From Portulaca oleracea (Eukaryota; Streptophyta; Magnoliopsida; Caryophyllales; Portulacaceae): DNA of 64,000 nt. The DNA is taken from the NCBI GenBank assembly GCA_029582165.1, contig CM055876.1:12540501-12604500 (forward strand), given 5' to 3'. The stretch's first letter is position 1. Each line of letters opens with the position of its first letter. The position numbers were made by a program, and so were the translations under genes. Shown here in pieces: positions 54,573 to 64,000 of the stretch. The notes beneath the pieces were generated by a model that worked only from the letters and a program-made list of their open reading frames with translations, was not told the DNA's origin and did not search any database.

Positions 54573-55113
54573 AAGAGTTGGATTTTAATAATCTCTACTT
54601 TCACGATTTGACAACAATAATCCCAACAATCAATTTGGATTCTGGTGGTCCCAAAAAAAATTAAAATTAGATTGTAGTGGTACAAAATCCACATCCATAT
54701 TCTTTTTATTTTCTTAATTCCTACCCCATATTGTTTTTGTTTTTTTCTTTCCTGCCCCTAGAAAGATAATGAATTGTAGTTTCTAAAACATTTTTTAAAT
54801 TATTTTTTGAGACTTGAGTAATTGTTATGATTTTTTAAAAATAATAAAAGTGAAAAAGTCGTAAAGAATAGTAAATAAATTGAAAAAAATTGGGAGAAAC
54901 GCCGTCAATTCATTAAAAATCATAGTAAAGTGTTATACAAAGTTTTGAATCAAATGCAACACAAAAATCTATGATATTGAGGGTATACTCTCGATGATAT
55001 CCTACTACAATCCAGTTTTAATTTCTTTTGGACCACCAAAATTCAAATTGATAGTAGACATTATTATTGTCCAATTCACAAAAGTCGGGATTATTAGAAT
55101 CCAATTCGCAAAA
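54573..55113. mobile_element. Foldback MITE with ends of about 100 bp
   Basis: GTTGGATTTTAATAATC on the left and the reverse complement of AATTGGATTCTAATAATCCC on the right, continuing as matching inverted sequence for about 100 bp (GGTGGTCC is present in both arms). The target duplication is not clear. Non-coding. Confidence 0.65.
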
Positions 55114-55117
55114 CTTC

Positions 55118-55860
55118 TCTAGAGTGGTCTTGCTGACTTTGCTTCAAACTGTTCTAAGCCGTGGATTCTAGCTGGTGATTTTAATCATGTATTGGACTTT
55201 GAAGACAGAATTGGTGGAGTTCAGGTATTAGCTGAGGAAATTGTTGATTTCAGAAATTTTATGGTTGATTACTAGATCAATGATGTAAAACATTCGGGTA
55301 ATAGATATACTTGGCACAATAAGAAGGTTTTTTCCTGCATTGATCGGGTTTTGGTGAACTCAGAGGGTTTGATTAAATTTGAATCTATCTCTTACTTGGC
55401 TCTTGCTCATGGTATTTCGTATCACTCTCCTTTGGTGATTCATTTGGATTCTCATTTTCAAAGGCCTGGGAGAAGATTTAAATTTTGTAGCATGTGGATT
55501 GACTCCCCTGTGTACAATGATATTATATCTAAGGGCTGGAAACAGAATTGTGCAGGCACTCCAATGTTTAAAGTTGTTTCCAAATTAAAGTTTCTGAAGG
55601 GTCCTCTTTATGCTCTCCACAAATCATCTTTTGGTGATATTTTTCAAAGGTCCCAGCAAGATTATGAAACTATGATCACGGCTCAGGATGCTTTTATGCT
55701 GAATCCATGTGACTTGGACCTTCATGAGAAAGCTGAAGCTGCTGCTTTAGATTATCAGAATACTTTGAGTGCTGCTATGAAATTGTTGAAGCAAAAGACC
55801 AAGGCTGACTGGCTTAAGAAAAGGGATAATAATACTGCTTTTTTCTATTCGATGATTTAA
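55118..55860 (+). pseudogene. LINE endonuclease fragment and linker
   Basis: Partial endonuclease with AGDFNHV, TWHNKKVFSCIDRVLVN and ISYHSPLVIHL (the expected SDH has become SYH), followed by the linker with KTKADWLKKRDNNTAFFYSM. A TAG at 55273-55275 and a TAA at 55858-55860 interrupt one frame. Everything upstream of the GDFN motif is missing. Confidence 0.9.
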
Positions 55861-55881
55861 GCAAGGCAATATCAAAACAAA

Positions 55882-57314
55882 GTGTTATCCCTTGAAAATC
55901 ATGAAGGTATATTACTCCAAAATGAAACTAATATTGGTCTGTTTTTGGCTAATCATTTTGAATCTTTCTTTGCCAAGCATGATTGTTTAGGGAAGGTCAA
56001 ATTTGATATCATTTCTCAAGGGAAGAGAATTGACAGTGCCCTTCATAATAGCCTTTTGAGACCAGTCACTGATGCTGAAATTAAAAAGGTATTTTTTGAA
56101 ATGGATGGCTCTAAAAGTCCGGGACCAGATGGGTTTGGAGCCTCTTTCTTTAAAGCATCTTGGCTTATGGTGGGTACAGAGGTGATTAATGTTATTAAGA
56201 GCTTCTTTTCTTCTGGGAAGCTTCTGGCAGAGGTGAATTCCACATTACTTACTATGGTGCCTAAAGTGAATAATCCTACTAGTGTGGGTGATCTTCGTCC
56301 TATTGCATGTTGCAATGTCATTTATAAGGCAATTACAAAGCTACTATGTATACGTCTCCAAGAGGTTCTCCCAGACATTATTGATATATCACAAGCTGCT
56401 TTTGTTGAGGGGAGGTCTATACTCCATAATATACTGGTGGCTGAAGATCTTATAAGATTTTACAATAGGAAGGGTGCTCAACCTAGTTGCATGTTTAAAG
56501 TGGATATTCAGAAAGCATATGATACTGTGGATTTTCTTCGGCATCTATTACTGGCTCTAAATTTTCCTTGGAAGTTTGTTGAACTCATTATGACTTGTGT
56601 TACCACGGCCACCTTTTCTGTGGGCTTTAATGGTTCTTCTTATGGTTTCTTCAAAAGTGGTCGAGGTCTCCGTCAAGGTGATCCGATCTCTCCACTTTTA
56701 TTTGTTCTTGTAATGGATTATCTCGATAGAACCATTAAAAGTTATACAAGAGTTCATGACTTTAGATATCATCAGTTTTGTTCCGGTATGAATTTGACCC
56801 ATTTATGTTTTGCTGATGATCTACTCATGTTCTTCCATGGGAATTTTGAGAGTGTGAAGACTTTATCTGATGCCTTGAGTCATTTTTCAGCAGCTTCGGG
56901 GCTATTTCCTAATTCTTCTAAGTCTGATATTATTTTTGCTAATGTGACCTCCTGGAGAAGAAGAAGATTTTGGCACATTTGAATTTCAAGGAAGGTCAGT
57001 TTCCCTTTAGATATCTTGGTGTGCCTATTAAGCCTTTTCGTTTGAATAGACATGATTGTGCTGTCCTCATTGATAAGATGACTAAGAGGATTCAAGGATG
57101 GGCTGTCAGGAAACTCAATTATGCTGGTAGAGTTGAGTTGATTAATAGCATTCTTATGTCGATACATACCTATTGGGCTCAAATCTTTATTATCCCTAAG
57201 AATGTTATTGTTTCAATTGAGAAATTATGTCGTGGTTTCCTTTGGGGTTCTAATTCTAGGAGCCCCCTATCTCCTGGAATACTTGTTGTCTTTACAAGAA
57301 AAAGGGTGGCTTAA
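55882..57314 (+). pseudogene. LINE reverse transcriptase
   Basis: Same frame as the preceding linker. KSPGPDGFGASFFKASW, LLTMVPKVNNPTSVGDLRPI, MFKVDIQKAYDTVDFLRHLL (two residues shorter than the sister LINE, which has DTVDWDFLENLL), GLRQGDPISPLLFVLVMDYL and CFADDLLMFF (catalytic DD). A frameshift near 56970 leads to PFRYLGVPIKPFRLNRHDC and LNYAGRVELINSIL. The RT core between 55882 and 56960 is open apart from the small in-frame deletion. Confidence 0.93.
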
Positions 57315-58030
57315 ATGTCAGAGATGCCAAAGCATGGAATATTGCTGCGTTGGGCAGTTTAATATGGCAGATATATGCTAACAAAGAAGCTTTATGGATT
57401 AGATGGATTCATCACATCTATATGAAGAGAAGTTCAATTTTTTGCTGTGAAATTAAGCAAAATGTAAGCTGGTATTGGAGGAGACTATTAAAAGCAAGAG
57501 ACCAACTTCTTCCTCCTTTTTAGACTCTAATAACAGAGGGGAGGAATTATAGTATTAAACTTGGTTATGATTTTGTGAAGGAACATAATCAGGTTGTGCA
57601 CTGGCATAAGTTGATTTGGAGTTCTCCTAGAATTCCTAAGTGTGCTTTTGTCGCTTGGATGGCTGTGAATGGCAGATTATCTACTTTGGACAGGCTCTAA
57701 AAGTTTGGTTTGCAGATGGCAAACAGGTGTTTCTTGTGCACATGTCAGGTTGAATCCAACTCCCATTTATTTTTTGAGTGTGAGTTTGTGATTCAGATTG
57801 GTAATTCTATTTGGCTTGATCACTTTGGCACTGTTCCTATCTGGAGGAATTGGAATAGTCAAGAATGGACTAAAGCTGGCTTCAATGGAAAAAAGGAAAA
57901 ACTTGTGTTGACCTCCATCATATATCATATTTGGGGGGAGAGGAACAAGAGGGTGCACCAAAATGTTTCTCATGACCCTGTGTTTGTTTGTTTGGCTATC
58001 AAAAATGATGTCAACTTGAGGCTATATTAG
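57315..58030 (+). pseudogene. LINE zf-RVT region
   Basis: Broken frames with RMKRSS-type linker, IPKCAFVAWMAVNGRLSTLD, a TAG at about 57698, MANRCFLCTCQVESNSHLFF and IIYHIWGERNKRVHQN, the zf-RVT zinc motif and its W-x-E-RN tail. At least two stops and one frame change. Confidence 0.85.
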
Positions 58031-58183
58031 TCTTTTGTTTTGAGCAAAAAGCCTTTGTTTTTGTTGAAGTTCTGTGTTTGAACTTTTTTTTGTTTTGATC
58101 CTTGGGTCGGTCCTATTGTTTGACCCCTCGGGTATGCCCGAGTATCATGTACTTGATTTTGTTAATGGAAAATCTCATTGATT

Positions 58184-58187
<4 letters not shown>

Positions 58188-58265
<78 letters not shown>

Positions 58266-58276
58266 CATACATATAT
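58188..58276 (+). repeat. (TA)n microsatellite at the LINE tail
   Basis: About 90 bp of TA with a few CA steps, between the LINE 3' end and the terminus of the GATGTCCAC-rich element at 58277. Confidence 0.95.
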
Positions 58277-58544
58277 GGGATATGATCATATGAGCATGAC
58301 ATTATTGTGAGCATGTGAGCACTGTCAATATGGACCATAGGATCTTAGATCAAGGGTTTTGAAAAAAAGAGGATTTTAGAGTTTTTTTCCAACCTTTTTT
58401 GTACCACATCACGTGAGCCCTTAGTATTAAAAAAAAAAGGAAAAGGAGGGGTGTCTTAATTACTTCGTCGCATGATCATCAATTTCTAAAAATGATAATT
58501 GAGTTTCAAAAATCTATTTCCTTCACTAAGAACGTTCGACTTCC

Positions 58545-58700
58545 ACAGCATACACCGCCATACACGACGGCGACTGAGGCCCGACGGAGAGATTTTAGAC
58601 GGCAACTGAGGACCGACGGAGAGAGTTTGGACGGCGACCGACGACAGATCACGTGAGCGATGGAAAGAGCTTGGACGGCGACCGACGACAGCCCAGATTT
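58545..58700 (+). repeat. Imperfect GACGGCGACC repeats
   Basis: Three to four units of about 40-50 bp built on GACGGCGACTGAGG, CCGACGGAGAGAG and GACCGACGACAG words, with one more partial copy near 58760. Much more GC-rich than the surroundings. Confidence 0.75.
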
Positions 58701-59279
58701 TCAACATTGATTTATAGGTATGCGAATTAGGGTTTTTGCTGAAATTATGTGAAATTATGCGACCGACGACAGCCCGTATTTTCAAAAAATGTTAGGGTTT
58801 ATTCCTTTCATCCATATGCGATTTTAGCCCAGAATTTTAACACATAATTTCAGTACAAAACTATCCAAAGGTTCAAACTTTCCAATCCAGAATTTTAAGT
58901 TAGCCTTTACATCTTCAGGACCTTGAAATTTCGATGAAAATGGATGAGGAAATAAGCTCGAAAGATGTATATGTGGGAGAAGGAAGCAAAAGGTTAGTGG
59001 GGTTTTTTATTTTTTTTGAGCAAAAAATGTTAGTGTTTAATACTGGGTGAATTCGATTTGCTGTGTTGTACGTGATTTGTTGCGTGGTACATTTGAAAAT
59101 TTGATATTCAATTGGAAATCATATCTGCATTAGAGAGATTCTTAGTAGTTGTTGTGTTTGTTGCTATTCGATTTGCTGTGTTTGTTGATACTCAATTAGA
59201 AAATTTGTATGTGGTTTGTTGTTGTGTTGTATGTGGTTTGTTGCGTGGTACATTTGAAAATTCGATATTCTATTGATGT

Positions 59280-60500
59280 ATATTTGATGTCCACGATGGT
59301 GCTTATGTGTTGCCCATAGAGACAGTCCTTGATGTCCTCTGATGGAAATGGTGTAGTAGACACAAACTGTCCCCAGTGGCAATAGTTGATGTCCACAATT
59401 GGCGTGTATTTTATCTGTATTTGATGCGCAAATGTTTTTGGCAGTGTGTGTTGACGTATATTTAACGTAGACAGTGGTGATTGTGTATTCTCCACAGGGA
59501 CAGTACTTGATGACCACTAATGGAAAATGATGTACTAGATACATATTGTCCGCAATGGCAGTAGTTGATGCGCACAATTGACGTTGGATGTGTATTTGAT
59601 GTCCAAAAGTTTTTGGTAGGGTATATTTAATGTTTAGCTTGCATGGTATGTTCGTCTGTGTTCAATTCTCAATTTTTTCGTGATATCCATTGATTTTTAT
59701 GGTGATGTCCATATTGATAATGATGTCCACACTGGCGTTGACTAATGTTCACCGTTGGAAACGTTGATGTCCACACTGACGTTATATGTTTTTAATATAT
59801 GAATTTGTTATGTAGCTGGTGTTTGGTTAAATAATGATTAATTGTTTTCACATAAAGTTTGAAGTCCACATTGGCATTAGTTAATGTCCACTGTCAAAGA
59901 TGGTGATGTCCACACTGACATTATATATATTTCAAAATGGAAAAAAAAAGTAATGAACAATTGGTCATTTGTGGGCAGATGGCAAGATAGGTTAGTCAGT
60001 TTTGGTGACCCTAGAGAAGTTGACAGCGATAGTATTTAATGTTCACAGATGAAAAGTTTGATGTTCACAATTATTGTTTTGCTTATATTGAATAAAATGC
60101 AAGTGGTGTCCACACTGGCATTGATTAATGTTCAGTGTGAAAAATGGTGTTGTCCACACTGACATTATTTAGCTGGTGGTTGTTTAAACAATGATTAATT
60201 GTGCACAGTGAAATTACTCGATGTCCACAAATGAAAAGTTTGGGTCTACAATATGTTTCAATATGGTTGTGTTTGTGGGTGTGGGTTACACAGTATGATA
60301 GTGGGGTATTATGTACGTATTGGGCATAGTGTGGTCCACATTGTTGGTCAGTTGATTTGAATGTACGAATTTCATAAAGTCTGGCGTCCACAGTCATTGT
60401 TGTGTGTATACTCAACGAAAATGGCGATGTCCTCATTGGCATTAATTGATGTCCGCTGTGAAAAATGGTGATGTCCACACTGACATATTGTTTGTTCAAA
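59280..60500 (+). repeat. Dense GATGTCCACA motif field (plus orientation)
   Basis: Repeated words such as GATGTCCACACTGACATT and GTTAATGTCCACTG at irregular distances of about 30-90 bp. Short frames on the minus strand here (59164-59577, 60125-60499) are by-products of the repeat. Confidence 0.85.
59835..59972 (+). repeat. Inverted repeat, left partner of 63570-63708
   Basis: About 140 bp whose reverse complement occurs at about 63570-63708 with only a few differences; shared words include ACATAAAGTTTGAAGTCC (one mismatch) and GTAATGAACAATTGGTCAT. The partners are about 3.7 kb apart and enclose both remnant genes. Confidence 0.85.
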
Positions 60501-60529
60501 TAATGATAAATTGTTCCTTAGTGGACAGG

Positions 60530-60930
60530 GGTCATGATAGCCCGATTAGTTCGGGGGACCCTAGAGATGTTGTTGCTTCAGTATTGTTCGACCCAAACAC
60601 ATACAATAGTGGTGTGTATTGCATGAGACACATGGAGAGGTTCTTCGTTCACAGCGTTGGGAGTGTGGGCTAACAGAGGACGATGTGAGTGACCCGCCAC
60701 TTGTGGCACCCTTTGTTTTCTTTTCCCCCAATATGGATTCAATCTAGATTCAATATGCGTGATGAGGGTCGACTTATTTTTTTCCACTATCATTGTAGGC
60801 GGACCGATTGGAGGCATTGAGGAAACGCTACTGTCACGACATAATTATGCATGCAGATAACAAGTTGAAATACCAAGTGTTTAGCAAAGCATCCCATTGG
60901 GATGGAACCAAAACACTTGTGGATGGTTAA
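60530..60930 (+). pseudogene. Ulp1-like cysteine protease C-terminal remnant
   Basis: Upstream part: DPNTYNSGVYCMRHMERF (to about 60645), matching the end of C48/Ulp1 SUMO-protease domains, where the pattern is D-C-G-V-x-x-M-R-H-M-E. Here the D-C pair is N-S (codons 60605-60610), so the catalytic cysteine is missing. After a one-step frameshift near 60650 the frame reads WECGLTEDD, a GTGAGT donor (60685), a 114 nt intron, a TTGTAG acceptor (60797-60798), then ADRLEALRKRYCHDIIMHAD and TAA at 60928-60930. The exon frame is kept across the intron. The catalytic His and Asp regions upstream were not found. Inactive. Confidence 0.75.
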
Positions 60931-61199
60931 GTGCCAGATTTGAATTACGTAGTAGTTTTTGTAGCATGAACTTGTGGATGGTTGACTTATGTGTGTAATG
61001 AACAAAAGTTTGATTGGTGTTGAGGGCTTTTTCTTGCACTTTATATTTCAGGAACCACTTTAACGATGTATGATACTATGTTAGTACTTGACGCATCAAT
61101 GATGGATGATGTCTGCAATATTAGTTGAATATGTGCACAACAACATTATTGCAATGTCCCCAATATATAAACATGTAAACCCTCACTGTTTCCATTAGG

Positions 61200-62345
61200 A
61201 ATGTATGCATGTCTACGCTCTAAATGCGTATTGTCTACAGTGTCACGAATAGATGTCCACAATATATACTTATACGTCCTTTTAGAAAACTCTAACAAAT
61301 GTCATATAGAACTGCCAATAACATGCGTGGTGACAATGAAATTATGCAATAAAATTAAACCCCATAACAATCACATATCCCATAATGAATGCATGTCCAC
61401 GGTCTAAACACTTAATGTACACAGTGTCACAAATAAATGTCCACACATATACTTATATCGTCCTACTTGATAGAATTGCCAATAAAATGAGTGTTATCAA
61501 TAAAATTACCTTCTATGACAATTTTAATGCTTTCGTCCTCTATGACAATCAAACATACCAAATTAATGAATCACGTTCTACCATAACCATTTTAATGCTT
61601 TCGTCTGCTACGACAATTAAACCACATGCCAATCGCACATCCATAAATGTTCACACTCTAACTGCGTCATGTCCACAGTGTCACATGTAGATGTCTACAA
61701 CTTATACTTCTGTCATCCTTCTTGACAATTTTAAAATATGTCATATAAAGTCCATGATATAACTACCAATATCATTAATTGGGCACATTACAAATGTCTG
61801 CACTCTAAATGCATAATGTCCACGATGTCACAAGTAGATGTCCACAACATATGCTTATATCGTCCTTCTTGGCAGAATTACCAATAACATAAGTGGTGAC
61901 AATAAATTTACATTGCAATCACACACCAAACAAATGAATCACATTCTACTTACCATTATACCCTTACCATATTAATGCTTTCTTCTGCTATGACAATTAA
62001 ACCCCATGCGAATCACACATCCATAATGAATGCATGTCCACCCTATGAATACGTAATGTCCATGGTGTCACAAACATATGTCCACAACTTATAAATAATC
62101 TGAAAAAGGTCAATTAAATTTCGTACCCTGCCACCATTGGTTTCCATTGCAATTTTATTACTTATACCATGGTGGTGCCAACCACACATCCATAATGAAT
62201 CCTAAGAAAAGGCACAAATTATACAAGGCATCACTTCTAAGGAATTAATTAACATATATCAGGTGCATGCCACTTAATATGATTTTAGAAAATATACATG
62301 CGTGATGAATGAATGTCCACACTCTAAATGCGTAAAGCCTACTCT
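61200..62345 (+). repeat. Irregular tandem repeats of about 150-280 bp
   Basis: Six units share the ordered words GCATGTCCAC, CTCTAAATGCGTAATGTCC, AGTGTCACAAATAGATGTCC, CTTATATCGTCC and CCAATAACAT. Unit starts lie at about 61205, 61390, 61645, 61793, 62033 and 62310. The last unit overlaps the 3' end of the FAR1-like fragment on the other strand. Confidence 0.8.
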
Positions 62346-62625
62346 AAAGCCCACGGTGTCACAAATAGATGTCCACTCTAAGCCCGTACTACTCTTCGTG
62401 TGGCTAGAACTCCGCACACTAAAGCCCACTGCTGCAGCATATCGTTCATAAAAACTCTTGCTCTCGTCAATGTTGTCAAACTTCTTCCCTTCCTCTGGTA
62501 CCCACGATTGGTTGTCACAAATTAGGACGCACTCGACGTTATCATTCAGTTGGTAGTTCGTCGAGACAGACGGGGGCAGAACTGTAGGTGTAACTTCGTC
62601 GACCATAACGTCGGGAACATCACTA
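62274..62625 (-). pseudogene. FAR1-like DNA-binding domain fragment
   Basis: The minus-strand frame contains SWVPEEGKKFDNIDESKSFY then ERYAAAVGFSVRSSSHTKS, which fits the start of the FAR1 zinc-binding domain (P-x-x-G-x-x-F-x-s-x-e-e-a-x-x-F-Y-x-x-Y-A-x-x-x-G-F-s-x-R). FAR1 proteins derive from MULE transposases. An ATATAG acceptor-like site just upstream (about 62625) suggests an internal exon. After S-H-T-K-S the frame runs into the tandem repeat instead of the rest of the domain, so it is truncated. It faces the Ulp1-like remnant (convergent). Confidence 0.7.
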
Positions 62626-62837
62626 TATCAATAGAGACACAAAAATATTAAAAATGTCTAAATATTATACATCACTACAATGTGTCAGTGTGGACATCAA
62701 ATACTATACATTATTGACATCGTTTATATATTATACGACATCATTTAAATTGCATCACACACCATCATTCACACTGTGGACATCCCCACAGCTTGCAGTT
62801 GACAATCAAGTATGACAATATCAAATATGCATGTCAC
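62614..62837. repeat. Direct repeat, first copy (second at 63790-64000)
   Basis: Blocks of about 210 bp, offset 1176 bp, with near identity (GAACATCACTA..., AGACACAAAAATATTAAAAA, ACATCCCCACAGCTTGCAG). The second copy runs to the window edge. Confidence 0.9.
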
Positions 62838-63109
62838 GCCATCACACTGTGGACATTCAGCAATCACACTATGAACAATGCCTTTACACTGTGAACATTC
62901 ATCAATCACATTGTGGGTCACAGTCATATTTGATTGTCCACTATAAGCAGTAAGGAAGTCTACAATTCTGATATATTTGGAGACAATCAAAGTATGATTT
63001 TTCTATCATTAATCCCTTTGATGAATGTCAACATTGTAAGTATGTGAATATTTGTTACTTGCATGTCTACAATCAATAATGATCAACCATCACGCCATAA
63101 ATCACATTG

Positions 63110-63500
63110 TGGACATTCATTAATCACATTGTGGACATTCATTAATCACATTGTGAACCACACCTTTACTGTCTGTGAACATCGATCACCACATACATGT
63201 AGAACTATAATCAATCATGATAACTCATCACGCCATAACAATCAAGAAAAAACAAGAACCACAATTACCATTTGTTATATGCATGTCTACAACCAATAAT
63301 GATCAATCACCGTGCCATAAAATACACTGTGGACATTCATCAATCACACTGTGGAACACACCTTTATTGTCTGTGAACATTGATCACCACATATATGTAT
63401 AATCACCTACGATCAATCATCACTCCATACATCACACTATGAACATTCATTAATCACACTGTGGACATTCATTAATCATACTGTGGACCACGCCATTAAT
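63110..63500 (+). repeat. Short GTGGACATTCAT repeats
   Basis: CACACTGTGGACATTCATTA-type units recur many times, with two longer related blocks of about 230 bp (starting near 63063 with CATGTCTACAATCAATAATG and near 63282 with CATGTCTACAACCAATAATG). Confidence 0.85.
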
Positions 63501-63569
63501 GTTTGTCAACATTGATCACAACATATATCTATATCTATAATCAATCATGATCAATCATCATGCCAAAGG

Positions 63570-63785
63570 ATGACCAATTGTTCATTACTTTTTTTTTCCA
63601 TTTTGAAATATATATAATGTCAGTGTGGACATCACCGTCTTTGACAGTGGACATTAACTAATGCCAATGTGGACTTTAAACTTTATGTGAAAACAATCAA
63701 TCATTAATTTTGTGTCTCAATTTTTTTTCATGATATCCATTGATTTTTATGGTGATGTCCATATTGATAATGATGTCCACACTAC
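63570..63785. repeat. Inverted and direct copies of left-side sequence
   Basis: 63570-63708 is the reverse complement of 59835-59972. The next block, 63720-63780 (ATATCCATTGATTTTTATGG, GATAATGATGTCCACACT), is instead a direct copy of about 59680-59745. So the right side is a rearranged mixture rather than a simple mirror of the left. Confidence 0.85.
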
Positions 63786-64000
63786 ATTAGGAACATCACT
63801 ACATCAATGGAGACACAAAAATATTAAAAATGTCTACATATTATACATCACTACAATGTGTCAGTGTGGACATCAAATACTATACATTACTTGACATCGT
63901 TTATATATTACATGACATCATTTAAATTGTATCACACACCATCATTCACACTGTGGACATCCCCACAGCTTGCAGTTGACAATCAAATATGACTATATCA

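Larger units (their letters stand above)
55118..58187 (+). mobile_element. 5'-truncated LINE with (TA)n tail
   Basis: Begins inside the endonuclease (WILAGDFNHVLDFEDRIGG) and ends GTTAATGGAAAATCTCATTG followed by TTTGTC and (TA)n. Same family as 42597-47227 by ordered protein matches and 3' end. A target duplication was not found. Confidence 0.93.
58277..64000. mobile_element. Large GATGTCCAC-rich element (left part; continues past the window)
   Basis: Begins GGGATATGATCATATGAGC inside a (TA)n tract, like the foldback MITE at 32434. From about 59285 to the window end, words of the type GATGTCCACA or TGTGGACATC occur every few tens of bases, in both orientations. It encloses a Ulp1-protease-like remnant (plus strand, about 60530-60930) and a FAR1-like remnant (minus strand, 62274-62625). 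Ulp1-like domains carried with MULE-type genes are known in plants (Kaonashi MULEs), so a MULE relationship is plausible but unproven: no transposase core and no right end are in the window. Confidence 0.65.

Noticed and set aside
59164..60499. His/Thr-rich proteins on the minus strand
   Set aside because: Produced by the GATGTCCACA repeat field; no conserved domain.
59280..64000. CRISPR array
   Set aside because: The GATGTCCAC words are irregularly spaced, in both orientations and vary in sequence; the window is plant nuclear DNA.

Overview
This is nuclear DNA of a flowering plant, most likely a eudicot; the family cannot be told from the window. Evidence: spliced gene structure, AT-rich intergenic DNA, plant L1-type LINEs with zf-RVT/RNase H tails, a Cassandra retrotransposon carrying 5S rRNA-like LTRs, CACTA, hAT, MULE, PIF-like and Helitron-like elements, and long (TA)n and (CT)n microsatellites. 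No bacterial, organellar or viral genome features were seen.

Only one ordinary host gene is supported: a minus-strand gene at 1067-4696 for a small lysine/proline-rich protein with a C-terminal cysteine motif of CHCH type. Its coding exon (1067-1606) is separated from a leader exon (about 4516-4696) by a 2.9 kb intron. Everything else is mobile or repeat DNA, mostly broken and often nested.

Layout. 5.0-8.4 kb: a FAR1/MULE-like protein remnant interrupted by a decayed hAT transposase, then an LTR with its primer binding site. 8.7-20.6 kb: a stack in which a CACTA-like element holds a non-coding copia-like LTR element (TSD GGCTA); its 5' LTR holds a rearranged Cassandra (TSD CTTAT) and its 3' LTR a 3.6 kb solo LTR (TSD GAAGG). 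A 4 kb part of this stack is tandemly duplicated with a templated-insertion junction. 20.9-25.05 kb: a CACTA end and non-autonomous DNA elements, including a hAT MITE that holds a CACTA MITE and a PIF-like MITE. 25.4-32.0 kb: two minus-strand LINEs, the larger with a 16 bp target duplication. 32.4 kb: a foldback MITE inside a (TA)n tract. 33.2-40.0 kb: a gag-only LTR retrotransposon with four tandem 5' LTRs (TSD CTAGG). 42.6-47.2 kb: a nearly full-length plus-strand LINE. 47.4-51.3 kb: two MITEs with 12 bp and 10 bp target duplications. 51.5-54.5 kb: Helitron-like 3' ends, two of which form a 2.65 kb inverted repeat. 55.1-58.2 kb: a 5'-truncated LINE ending in (TA)n. 58.3-64.0 kb: the left part of a large element packed with GATGTCCAC-type motifs and carrying Ulp1-protease-like and FAR1-like remnants.

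No set of genes here works as a pathway. The window is mainly a record of nested insertion, tandem duplication and inversion. The most unusual items are the GATGTCCAC-rich Ulp1/FAR1 element with a small foldback relative at 32.4 kb, both sitting in (TA)n tracts; the inverted Cassandra inside the duplicated stack; the four-LTR array; and the inverted Helitron-like pair.
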